DNA from: Chthoniobacterales bacterium
GTDB taxonomy: Bacteria; Verrucomicrobiota; Verrucomicrobiia; Chthoniobacterales; UBA6821
Length of the DNA stretch: 32,527 bases
NCBI GenBank assembly: GCA_019747735.1
Contig: JAIEQL010000027.1
Location: 1 to 32,527 of the forward strand
Reading direction: 5' to 3'
Shown here piece by piece: positions 24,983 through 32,454 of this stretch. The notes under the pieces are model-generated. The model was not told the DNA's origin and did not search any database. It saw nothing but the letters and a program-made list of their open reading frames with translations. Numbering within the stretch: the first letter of the stretch is position 1; the number at the start of each line of letters is the position of its first letter. A program made the translations under genes and the position numbers.

Positions 24983-26125
24983 TTAATAAACATCTTTCCG
25001 ATAGCGCTTCTCTTTTTTCAGTGCTTCGACATACGCTGCAGCAGCCTCTGCAGAGTGCCCGCCTTGTTTGGCAACCACTTCATGGAGCATCTGCTCCACA
25101 TCTTTAGCCATGCGAGAGGCATCACCGCAAACGTAGAAATAGGCGCCTTCTTCCAGCCAAGTGTAGAGCTCTTTGGCGTTCTCTCGCATCCGGTGTTGGA
25201 CATAAATTTTCTCCGTTTGATCACGAGAAAAAGCCGTATCTAAGCGGTGAAGGGTGCCCTCTTTTTGAAAAGCTTTTAACTCTTCGCGGTAAAGGAAATC
25301 GGTCTCAGAGCGCTGATCTCCGAAGAAAAGCCAATGCTTGCCGCTCGCGCCACTGGCTCTGCGATCGTGTAAGAAAGCGCGAAAGGGAGCGATCCCTGTT
25401 CCAGGACCTACCATGATGATGTCGCGGCTATGATCTTCTGGCAGACGAAAATGTTTTGCTGAATGGATAAAAACAGAAACCGGGATCTCCTCGGTAACGC
25501 GATGAGCGAGGAAGGTCGAGCAAACGCCCTTGCGCTGCCGGCCAAGGCTTTCGTACTGGACTGTGGCCACCGTAAGATGAATCTCCTGAGGATGAACTTT
25601 GGGTGAAGAGGCGATGGAATAAAGTCGTGGTTGCAACTTGCGCAAAAGTTTTACAAATTCCTCTGGCGTAAAGCGCGCAGCTGGATGATCGAGCAAAGGA
25701 TCAATCACTTCGCGACCCCAGAGATACTTTTCTAAATGCTCTTTGGATTCCGGTGCAGGAAGCATTGCCAAATGAGCGGCGGAGAGGTCGCGTTCCGCGA
25801 TGGCTGCGAGGAGTTGTTTGGAAGGTTCCGTGATCGCGTAGTGGCGCAGGAGGGCTTCACGAATGGGACGCTGTTCTCCATTCGGGTCTGGAACAAGCTC
25901 TGAGCCTTGAAAGCCCAGTACTTCCAGCAATTCCTCGACAAGGGTGGGATCGTTGACAGGAAAAACACCGAGCGAATCACCCACCTCGTAAATAAGTCCT
26001 GAGTCTGCAAGGGAGACTTCGTAGTGACGTGTATCTTTGGCAGAAGTAGGATGGGTCAGCTTTTGATTAGTGCGCAGGGTTGCCGGGAAGGGATTTTTGC
26101 GAGAGTAGGGAGTCACAGGAATCAT
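24983..26125 (-). CDS. CysJ-like NADPH/FAD reductase module (no flavodoxin domain)
   Basis: A 380-residue protein from ATG 26123-26125 (MIPVTPYSRKNPFPA). The frame is open 31 codons upstream to a TTG and that part would form a membrane helix, but MIPVTPYSRKNPFP is the start I would expect from PVC relatives. It is the FAD/NADPH half of diflavin reductases: EVGDSLGV, FAD-binding RLYSIASSP (167-175), GVCSTFLA (200-207), NADPH-binding GPGTGIAPFR (240-249), YVCGDASRMAKDVE, and the terminal RYRKDVY whose aromatic stacks on FAD. The FMN-binding flavodoxin domain of CysJ is absent, so electrons must pass to a separate partner; sulfite reduction is only one possibility. GC is uneven: 62% at 25501-25560 and 53% at 25381-25440, but 43% at 25261-25320. 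It lies between long inverted repeats. Confidence 0.87.
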   Translation of the reverse strand: MIPVTPYSRKNPFPATLRTNQKLTHPTSAKDTRHYEVSLADSGLIYEVGDSLGVFPVNDPTLVEELLEVLGFQGSELVPDPNGEQRPIREALLRHYAITEPSKQLLAAIAERDLSAAHLAMLPAPESKEHLEKYLWGREVIDPLLDHPAARFTPEEFVKLLRKLQPRLYSIASSPKVHPQEIHLTVATVQYESLGRQRKGVCSTFLAHRVTEEIPVSVFIHSAKHFRLPEDHSRDIIMVGPGTGIAPFRAFLHDRRASGASGKHWLFFGDQRSETDFLYREELKAFQKEGTLHRLDTAFSRDQTEKIYVQHRMRENAKELYTWLEEGAYFYVCGDASRMAKDVEQMLHEVVAKQGGHSAEAAAAYVEALKKEKRYRKDVY

Positions 26126-26246
26126 GAGGTAAAAAATTAAACACAAAAGAACACAAAGAAACGCAAAAAGAAGAAATGATTTTGGGGTCCTATATAGTGT
26201 ATTAAATTGAACAGGCAAGGCCGAAGAGCGAGCGCTATATCTTATA

Positions 26247-26389
26247 AGAGGGTTTCTTGAAAAGACTAAAGTTGCGCATTACGGCGTCGCTCCAGTGCTC
26301 GCGTCCTCGAGTATGTCCATATACACTGCGGGTCTGTGCGCTTCGCTCCTGTTACTGCATCAATTTTATTCATTTTCAAGACACCCTCT
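26247..26389. repeat. Family A palindromic element, full copy
   Basis: A 143-bp copy in the same orientation as the one at 24755. The left arm has one change (agagggtttcttgaaaa). The minus-strand 35-codon frame is intact at 26266-26373, with one Pro-to-Thr change relative to the 16663 copy. It lies inside the 73-bp inverted repeat pair, 6 bases from the right arm. Confidence 0.92.
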
Positions 26390-26395
26390 AACGGG

Positions 26396-26468
26396 AGTGA
26401 TGAGAACGCAGTCTTTTCCTGAAAAGATCACGTCAATTTTGTGTAATTTCTAAGTAATTTGACTGTAC
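26396..26468. repeat. Right 73-bp inverted repeat flanking the cysJ-like gene
   Basis: Inverse partner of 24885-24957. A small hairpin, gtacc-aaaa-ggtac (26465-26478), overlaps its outer edge. Bases 26126-26637 hold no gene: they contain the reductase 5' region, a family A copy, this arm, a half family E element and the tolB leader. Confidence 0.9.
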
Positions 26469-26488
26469 CAAAAGGTACGCTTCACCGA

Positions 26489-26554
26489 TTTAAAAATCTT
26501 TTTTAGATCAAGTCCTTACGCCATATTTCCCATTTCGATTCACGTTTTTAGGTT
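26489..26554. repeat. Half family E element upstream of tolB
   Basis: Nearly identical to 11575-11638 (taaaaatcttttttagatca, then agtccttacgccatatttcc and cacgtttttagg). Only the right half is present. It lies about 85 bases before the tolB ATG. Confidence 0.8.
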
Positions 26555-26637
26555 AAAGTACCAGGATGCCAGGAAGGACCTCTTTTCTCTCCGATTTAAT
26601 TTCACATTTTTTTGCTGACCTATAAGAATGGTGCGCT

Positions 26638-27792
26638 ATGAAAAATGCTTTTGTTGCTCTTTTGTTGTTGCTCACTTCTGGGATCGCTTCTCATGGCTTA
26701 AAGGCTGTAGAGCCTGCTACCATAACTGTTCGTAAGGGAGATGCCGTTAACATTTCTTTTTCTGGAATCACCGGAAGTGAGGGTGCTGTCGTTTCTAAGA
26801 TTCTTTCTAACGATCTCAGTCTCGCTGGCTGTTTTTCGTTACAACCTCCTAACGTCGCTTCCTTTCTGATTAGCGGCGTGGCTACAGGAGGAGTGCTTCA
26901 AGGAAAGGTGGCTGATCGTACAGGAGCTGCCTTAATTTCTAAAACGTATTCGGGTGATGTGCGGAGTGCCACCCATCATTTTTGCAATGATATTGTACAG
27001 GCCATCACGGGACATCCTGGTATAGCGACCAGTAAAATCGCCTTTGTCAGCAACCGCACAGGGCGCAAAGAAATTTACGAAGCTGATTATGATGGCTTCA
27101 ATGGACGTCAACTGACCCATGACAATGCGATTAGCGTTTCCCCGTCGCTCAGTCCCAATGCTTCTCAACTAGCTTATACAGGCTATTTGAGCGGGTATGC
27201 TGATATTTATTTGATTGATTTAGCAACAGGGGCTCGAAAACGATTGGTAAAATTTCCAGGGACTAATTCGGGACCACGTTTCTCTCCTGATGGGAGTCGC
27301 CTTGCCTGCACCTTAAGTAAAGATGGAACTCCTGGACTTTATATTGTTGGCCTCAACGGCGGTGTCCAACGCCTGACACGCACCCGGGGAGCTGAGTCGT
27401 GTGGCACCTGGTCTCCCAATGGTGCCGAGCTCATCTACTCTTCTGATGTCAATGGAGGGCCTCAGCTCTATCGTATCAGTGCCTTGGGAGGTCCTTCTCG
27501 CGTTGTTCCCACAGGATTTGGCTATGCTACAGAACCTAACTGGTCTCCCGATGGTCAACGCCTGGCCTTTAATGTCCGTTCTGCAGGAGCCTTCGCGGTT
27601 GCTGTGCTTGATCTAAACAGTGGAACATCCCATATCGTAGCCCAAGGGGAAAATCCTGTTTGGGGTCCTGACTCGCGGCATCTTTTGTTTAGTACCAAAA
27701 ATGCGCTGGTTCTCTTCGATACCCAGAACGGCAAATCAGTTCCAGTGGTCAGTGGCTTAGGACAAGTGACAGAGCCCACTTTTTCTCATTGA
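26638..27792 (+). CDS. tolB: Tol-Pal system protein TolB
   Basis: A 384-residue periplasmic protein with a signal peptide (residues 1 to about 23). An N-terminal TolB domain (about 28-125) is followed by a beta-propeller of PD40/WD40-like repeats: KIAFVSNRTGRKEIYEADYDG, SVSPSLSPNASQLAYTGYL, GPRFSPDGSRLACTLS, GTWSPNGAELIYSSD, EPNWSPDGQRLAFNV and VWGPDSRHLLFST. TolB binds Pal and helps keep the outer membrane anchored during division. The pal gene follows after 33 bases, the usual tolB-pal order. The N-terminal domain is divergent. tolA, tolQ and tolR are not in the window. Confidence 0.92.
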   Translation: MKNAFVALLLLLTSGIASHGLKAVEPATITVRKGDAVNISFSGITGSEGAVVSKILSNDLSLAGCFSLQPPNVASFLISGVATGGVLQGKVADRTGAALISKTYSGDVRSATHHFCNDIVQAITGHPGIATSKIAFVSNRTGRKEIYEADYDGFNGRQLTHDNAISVSPSLSPNASQLAYTGYLSGYADIYLIDLATGARKRLVKFPGTNSGPRFSPDGSRLACTLSKDGTPGLYIVGLNGGVQRLTRTRGAESCGTWSPNGAELIYSSDVNGGPQLYRISALGGPSRVVPTGFGYATEPNWSPDGQRLAFNVRSAGAFAVAVLDLNSGTSHIVAQGENPVWGPDSRHLLFSTKNALVLFDTQNGKSVPVVSGLGQVTEPTFSH

Positions 27793-27825
27793 TTTTTTGA
27801 GAGGATCACGGATGATCCTTGGACC

Positions 27826-28332
27826 ATGAATACCAAGACCTTTTTCTCTGCGCTCTCGTTGACCCTTGTTGTGGCTTTTCTTCCAGCCTGTGCTCATAAA
27901 AAAAAGCAGCAGTATGCAGGAATCGATGGAGATTATGTTGCGGGAACTCCGCTCAGTGAGCGTTCGGAGAGCGCTAACTTCATGGGGGCTAATGTCAATC
28001 GGAGCGAATATACTCCCGTTTATTTTGCCTTTGATAATAACTCCGTCTCTCCTGACCAAGAAAGTAAAGTGCTTCATGTCGCTGAAGGAATTCGCTCCTC
28101 TGGCAAAACCGTAATTCTAGCTGGGTTTACTGATGATCGTGGCACCGAGGAATACAATCGTGCTCTTGGGGAGCGCCGCGCTTTGGCTGTTCGCGAGGCT
28201 CTTATTGCTAAAGGAGTTTCTGCTAGCAAAATTCAAACAGTCAGTTTTGGAAAAGAAATGCCTGCTGATTCTGGTGAAAATGATGCTGCTTGGGCTAAGA
28301 ATCGCCGCGTGGAGTTTGGGATCGTCAAGTAG
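27826..28332 (+). CDS. pal: Peptidoglycan-associated lipoprotein Pal
   Basis: A 168-residue outer-membrane lipoprotein. The signal peptide ends in a lipobox, LPAC, with lipidated Cys22. After a short linker comes an OmpA-type peptidoglycan-binding domain (about 62-168): VYFAFDNNSVSP, GFTDDRGTEEYNRALGERRA and KNRRVEFGI, with the Asp and Arg that hold diaminopimelate in the family. It is directly downstream of tolB and should be co-transcribed. Confidence 0.94.
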   Translation: MNTKTFFSALSLTLVVAFLPACAHKKKQQYAGIDGDYVAGTPLSERSESANFMGANVNRSEYTPVYFAFDNNSVSPDQESKVLHVAEGIRSSGKTVILAGFTDDRGTEEYNRALGERRALAVREALIAKGVSASKIQTVSFGKEMPADSGENDAAWAKNRRVEFGIVK

Positions 28333-28357
28333 TAAAGGCTAGGTAAAAAAAGCCCGT

Positions 28358-28377
28358 AACCGTTCAGCAGAACGGTT
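28358..28377 (+). terminator. Stem-loop downstream of pal
   Basis: Perfect 8-bp stem aaccgttc-agca-gaacggtt, 25 bases after the pal stop, without a good T-run. A wider imperfect inverted repeat follows (28379-28465: gtaaagggtgaagagtgaaa against the complement of ctttacccttcactctttac). Either may end tolB-pal transcription. Confidence 0.45.
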
Positions 28378-28480
28378 GTAAAGGGTGAAGAGTGAAAGGT
28401 AATGGGTGATAAGAAAGCTTATTTCCGATCTGAAAATACTCTTTACCCTTCACTCTTTACTGTTAATCCCTTCTGCTTCT

Positions 28481-28552
28481 GCCGACGTAGCACAGTGGTA
28501 GTGCAGCTGATTCGTAATCAGCAGGTCAGGGGTTCGAATCCCCTCGTCGGCT
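28481..28552 (+). tRNA. tRNA-Thr (anticodon CGT)
   Basis: A 72-base cloverleaf: acceptor gccgacg/cgtcggc, D arm gcac-agtggta-gtgc, anticodon arm gctga-ttcgtaa-tcagc with CGT at 34-36, T arm agggg-ttcgaat-cccct, discriminator t. CCA is not encoded, so it must be added by nucleotidyltransferase. It reads the threonine codon ACG. Confidence 0.95.
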
Positions 28553-28624
28553 TGCGAGCAGAAGAATTGTAACTGCCAACGTATTTTTCCTGCTTCGACT
28601 ACGTTAGTAGTAACTAAAAATTTC

Positions 28625-29677
28625 ATGAAAAAAGCACTCATAACCGGCATCACCGGCCAAGATGGTTCCTATCTTGCAGAGCTGCTGCTTGAAAAAGAAT
28701 ACGAAGTGCATGGGGTGATTCGACGTGCTTCCACTTTTAATACAAGTCGTATTGATCATCTCTATCAGGACCCTCATATTCATGGAAAAAAACTATTTCT
28801 TCATTATGGTGATTTGGCTGATTCGGTACAGATGGTTAAGTTGCTCTATAGCCTCAAACCTGATGAAATCTACAATCTAGGAGCACAGAGTCATGTGCGT
28901 GTCTCCTTTGACATTCCGGAATACACCAGTGATGTCATTGGTTTGGGGACCGTGCGCTTGCTAGAAGCGATCCGCGAGGCAGGTCTATCACAAGATGTCC
29001 GCTATTATCAGGCCTCCTCTTCGGAGATGTTTGGAGAAGCCCCCGAAACACCACAACGAGAAACGACCCCTTTTCATCCGCGCTCTCCTTATGGCTGTGC
29101 TAAGGCTTTTGCGTACTGGCTAACGGTCAATTATCGCGAAGCCTACAAACTCTATGCTTCCAACGGGATTCTTTTTAATCATGAAAGTCCACGACGTGGA
29201 GAGACTTTTGTCACACGAAAGATCACGCGTGCTGCGACCCGAATCAAGCTAGGACTGCAAGAGAAGCTCTTTCTTGGCAATCTCGACGTGCAGCGTGACT
29301 GGGGGTATGCCAAAGAATATGTCGAAGCGATGTGGCTGATGTTACAACAAGAGCGCCCCGATGATTATATTTGCGCCACCGGCGAGGCACATTCTATCAG
29401 GGATTTTTGTGAAGAATGCTTTGGATTGCTCGATCTTGATTGGGAAAAATATGTCCACTATGACAGTCGCTATGACCGCCCTAGTGAGATAAAAAGGCTT
29501 GTGGGAGATGCCTCTAAATTAAAACGACAACTCAACTGGGAACCCAAGACCACGTTTAAAGAATTAGTTCGCATTATGACAGAAGCTGATTTGGCCTTAG
29601 CGAAGAAGGAATTGGCTCACGGTGAGATTGTTGCCAGTCTTAAGAAAGAAGAAGCAAGAAAACACGCTTGTTCTTGA
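28625..29677 (+). CDS. gmd: GDP-mannose 4,6-dehydratase
   Basis: A 350-residue short-chain dehydrogenase/reductase converting GDP-mannose to GDP-4-keto-6-deoxymannose with bound NADP. The cofactor loop is [18 protein letters not shown], the family signature [16 protein letters not shown] follows, and active-site residues are in [11 protein letters not shown] (S132-E134 region) and SPYGCAK (Y156, K160). [14 protein letters not shown] and the [14 protein letters not shown] region are also typical. Substrate comes from ManC (3068-4144), and the product is used by Fcl (30176-31117). A toxin-antitoxin pair separates gmd and fcl. Confidence 0.94.
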   Translation: MKKALITGITGQDGSYLAELLLEKEYEVHGVIRRASTFNTSRIDHLYQDPHIHGKKLFLHYGDLADSVQMVKLLYSLKPDEIYNLGAQSHVRVSFDIPEYTSDVIGLGTVRLLEAIREAGLSQDVRYYQASSSEMFGEAPETPQRETTPFHPRSPYGCAKAFAYWLTVNYREAYKLYASNGILFNHESPRRGETFVTRKITRAATRIKLGLQEKLFLGNLDVQRDWGYAKEYVEAMWLMLQQERPDDYICATGEAHSIRDFCEECFGLLDLDWEKYVHYDSRYDRPSEIKRLVGDASKLKRQLNWEPKTTFKELVRIMTEADLALAKKELAHGEIVASLKKEEARKHACS

Positions 29678-29710
29678 CTTCCTGCTTGTTATGGATTAGT
29701 CCTTATCTCC

Positions 29711-29902
29711 ATGATTGCCGAAGAAACCACTCAAGAACGAAAATTTATTGGCCAGCCCTATGAAGACAATTCTGTGGATGCCGCTGCTTATGAGATGGAA
29801 TTTATTGCAGCAGTGAAGGAAGGATTAGCTGAGCTCGATCGAGGAGAATTTGTAACTTTTGAAGAAATTAAAAAGGAATTTTCTTCATGGGTTACAAAAT
29901 AA
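29711..29902 (+). CDS. ParD/RelB-like antitoxin (putative)
   Basis: A 63-residue acidic protein, MIAEETTQERKF at the start and a C-terminal segment AAVKEGLAELDRGEFVTFEEI of the form common in small antitoxins paired with ParE/RelE toxins. A DNA-binding fold is not evident; the first half may instead be disordered. It is called by partnership: it overlaps the toxin gene by 16 bases and starts 33 bases after gmd on the same strand. Confidence 0.7.
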   Translation: MIAEETTQERKFIGQPYEDNSVDAAAYEMEFIAAVKEGLAELDRGEFVTFEEIKKEFSSWVTK

Positions 29903-30189
29903 TTTTTTCCCCTAGAGCTCAGCGAGATCTAAGAGAAATTCAGTATTATATTTCTTTTGACTCTCCCCAGAGAGCAGATCGCTTTGGCCAACGCCTTCTT
30001 GCAAGGACGGAGATACTTCAATTTCATCCTGAAATAGGGCGTACCGTTCCTGTATTTGCCAACCGTAAGATCCGAGAAATCATTCTTGGGAACTATCGGA
30101 TAATTTACAGAGTTGATCATTTAAAAAAAGAGATCGAGATTGTTCATTATTGGCACGCTGCCCGAGGCACTCCCGATGTCCGTTATTAA
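29887..30189 (+). CDS. ParE/RelE-superfamily toxin
   Basis: A 100-residue protein with the family layout: YKIIFSPRAQRDLREIQYYI at the start, RADRFGQRLLARTEILQFHPEIGR, then IREIILGNYRIIYRVD and EIEIVHYWHAARGTP near the end. ParE members block gyrase, RelE members cut mRNA on the ribosome; the IVHYWHAARG ending favours the ParE-like branch. Its stop codon lies inside the first codons of fcl, so the pair has been fitted into the fucose operon without leaving spacing. Confidence 0.87.
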   Translation: MGYKIIFSPRAQRDLREIQYYISFDSPQRADRFGQRLLARTEILQFHPEIGRTVPVFANRKIREIILGNYRIIYRVDHLKKEIEIVHYWHAARGTPDVRY

Positions 30190-31117
30190 CCGTTCCTCAC
30201 TCATCTACGTTGCAGGTCACACTGGCATGGTCGGTTCTGCCATCGTGCGGGCGTTACGCGCGCAAGGTTCTAATAAGCTGCTCTTGCGCACACATCAAGA
30301 ACTCGACCTTTGCGATGCTGCAGCAGTGAGATCCTTTTTTAAAAAAGAAAAACCGAAAGTAGTCATCGTTACCGCAGCACGTGTTGGGGGTATTTATCCT
30401 AACAGCACTTATCCAGCAGAGTTTTTGCACGAAAACCTCACCATCGCCCACCATCTGATTCATGAAGCCTATCAGCATGGAGTAAAGCGACTCTTATTTT
30501 TAGGAAGCTCTTGTATTTATCCGCGTGAAACCGCACAGCCCATCAAAGAAGAACAACTCCTCACCGGCTCTTTGGAGCCAACGAATGAAGCCTATGCCAT
30601 TGCGAAGATTGCTGGGGTCAAGCTTTGCCAATTTTATCGCCAACAATATGGTGTGCTTTTTCATTCCATCATGCCCTGCAATCTTTATGGTCCAGGCGAC
30701 AATTATGATTTAACAACGGCACATGTTTTGCCTGCGCTCTTGCGCCGGTTTAAGGAGGCGAAAGAAAAGGGCGTTCCCTCCATCACCCTTTGGGGCACAG
30801 GCAAAAGCCGTCGTGAGTTTCTCCATGTCGATGACTTAGCTGACGCTGTGATGCTTTTGCTCGAGAATCCAAGCCCTCCCGACTGGATCAATGTAGGAAG
30901 CGCAAGAGAGATCACCATTGAGGAGCTGGCAAGACTTATTGCGAAAATAACTGGCTTTGAAGGTCAGATTTTATGGGACGCTTCGCACCCTGATGGAATG
31001 CCTCGAAAGCTTCTTGATAGCAGTAAGCTTCGATCCCTAGGCTGGCGCCCCACCATTGAGTTGGAAACAGGGATTCACTCTGTTTATAAAGAAGTTGTTA
31101 AGAAAGTGGCGGTATAA
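30176..31117 (+). CDS. fcl: GDP-L-fucose synthase
   Basis: A 313-residue epimerase/reductase completing GDP-L-fucose from GDP-4-keto-6-deoxymannose with NADPH. The cofactor loop is IYVAGHTGMVGSAIVRAL. The catalytic residues are in FLGSSCIYPR (S111/S112) and YAIAK (Y140, K144); NLYGPGDNYDL and GTGKSRREFLHVDDLADA are family motifs. ATG 30176 was chosen because it starts the protein just before the Rossmann fold. It lies inside the last codons of the toxin gene (14-base overlap), so translation is probably coupled to the toxin. Confidence 0.93.
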   Translation: MSVINRSSLIYVAGHTGMVGSAIVRALRAQGSNKLLLRTHQELDLCDAAAVRSFFKKEKPKVVIVTAARVGGIYPNSTYPAEFLHENLTIAHHLIHEAYQHGVKRLLFLGSSCIYPRETAQPIKEEQLLTGSLEPTNEAYAIAKIAGVKLCQFYRQQYGVLFHSIMPCNLYGPGDNYDLTTAHVLPALLRRFKEAKEKGVPSITLWGTGKSRREFLHVDDLADAVMLLLENPSPPDWINVGSAREITIEELARLIAKITGFEGQILWDASHPDGMPRKLLDSSKLRSLGWRPTIELETGIHSVYKEVVKKVAV

Positions 31118-31123
31118 CTTTTC

Positions 31124-32272
31124 TTAAAGATTTCCTGAAACTGGAGGAGTAAATTTTTTCAATTTATTATCAGTCCCTTGAAAAAAGAGAGTGATCGTAC
31201 CATCTCCGTTATCATAACTGACAGGTGCTGAATTTGCTGAGATATATAAATTAGTGAGTACTCCACTAACGAGATTAAGCTGATACATATTGTTACCAGT
31301 ATCTAAAAAGTAAACACAGCGATCGGGCCCCACATAAGGAGTCGTTGCGATAGTTGGTCCTAAATTAGGAGTTAAACCAGAACCATTAAGATACACAGAG
31401 CTAAGCTGCTGATAATGAAGGTCAGTGTTCCCATTTTGAAAATAAAGAACAAGTGAGTTTGCTTGGAAATTAGGACCTACAAAAGGGGTAGAGAGTGTTA
31501 AAACATTAAAATTAGTTACTGGCCCTCCTTGTGTAGAAACTCCATACAGTCCAGATCCTGGCCCGGGATTACCATTACCTTGAAAATAAATATTGCCATT
31601 TCCAGGAACGCAAGGAGTCGAAAGTCCAAAAATAGAAGCTTTCTGATTACCTGTTCCTACTTGAATAATAGGTTGAACTTCTGTGATGCTCGAAGCTGTT
31701 GCCGGAATCTTAAAGAGTTGAGGAAGACCTTGCATATTAGGTCGTTTAGTTAATGGATTGATATAGCTAAAATAATAAATATACCCGTCAGTAGAAGCCG
31801 CTGGAGCAAAAGCTGTTGTTACAAGGTTATCGAAAGTGGAGAAATTATTCCCATCGACCTCTACTTTAGCAAGCGAGTAGAGCATCCCCGTAGTAACATT
31901 ACTGTAATTGTAATTGATTGACCCTTGAAAGTAACACCAACCATCTCCAGGAACAGAAGGAGGAGAGAAAATCGTTACTGGTGTTTGCCCTCCAGCACCC
32001 AGCTGAGTTGCTAAGAAAGGAAAATTGCTCGGTGGTATGGTAGGAGTCGGATTAAGGGTATTTTCAGAAGCCACAACAATCTCAGCGCTATCTGAAGCGA
32101 CTTTAAAAAATAAATTATTAACCCCTTGAAAGTAGAGATGGTTATCACTGGTATCGGCACTAAAAACCGGAGCAGAAAGAACTCGAATATACGCCGAAAC
32201 AGTTGCTGTTCCAACAAAGAGGGAAAGCAGGAGGAGAAAGGTTAGACGCAGCAACAGACTATTATTCTTCAT
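31124..32272 (-). CDS. Exported protein with seven YFQG-type repeats (probable beta-propeller)
   Basis: A 382-residue protein with a clear signal peptide (residues 1 to about 27, TVSA cleavage). The mature part has seven spaced copies of a motif about [ST]-x-P-x-V-x-[PG]-x-[YF]-[YF]-F-Q-G-x(n)-L-[YF]: HLYFQGVNNLFFKV, WCYFQGSINYN, IYYFSYINPL, NIYFQGNGNPG, LVLYFQNGNTDLHY, CVYFLDTGNNMYQL and TLFFQGTDNKLKKF. Spacing of about 50 residues and the count of seven suggest a seven-bladed beta-propeller. No enzyme motif is seen. Location is the periplasm or outside. It is convergent with fcl, with only 6 bases between stop codons. No function is proposed. Confidence 0.65.
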   Translation of the reverse strand: MKNNSLLLRLTFLLLLSLFVGTATVSAYIRVLSAPVFSADTSDNHLYFQGVNNLFFKVASDSAEIVVASENTLNPTPTIPPSNFPFLATQLGAGGQTPVTIFSPPSVPGDGWCYFQGSINYNYSNVTTGMLYSLAKVEVDGNNFSTFDNLVTTAFAPAASTDGYIYYFSYINPLTKRPNMQGLPQLFKIPATASSITEVQPIIQVGTGNQKASIFGLSTPCVPGNGNIYFQGNGNPGPGSGLYGVSTQGGPVTNFNVLTLSTPFVGPNFQANSLVLYFQNGNTDLHYQQLSSVYLNGSGLTPNLGPTIATTPYVGPDRCVYFLDTGNNMYQLNLVSGVLTNLYISANSAPVSYDNGDGTITLFFQGTDNKLKKFTPPVSGNL

Positions 32273-32454
32273 AAAATAGGGAGAGAGAGGGTGAAGTGGC
32301 GCTAAAGGAATTTTTGGGCAATTTTTTTGAAAAAAAAGAAAAAGAGTTAATAGAACAGGAACAAAGAGAGTTTGAACTTAAGTACAATTAACTTCAACTT
32401 CAACTTATAAGTCACCGTTATTAAGTGATCACTGCCAACGTAGCGTTGACACTT

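Noticed and set aside
26126..26218. A membrane-helix extension of the CysJ-like protein
   Set aside because: It needs a TTG start, the helix comes from an A-rich upstream tract, and MIPVTPYSRKNPFP is a normal start for this kind of protein. Not fully excluded.
28450..28653. A 67-residue minus-strand frame across the tRNA
   Set aside because: It is antisense to the tRNA-Thr gene and gives the well-known spurious tRNA-complement peptide.
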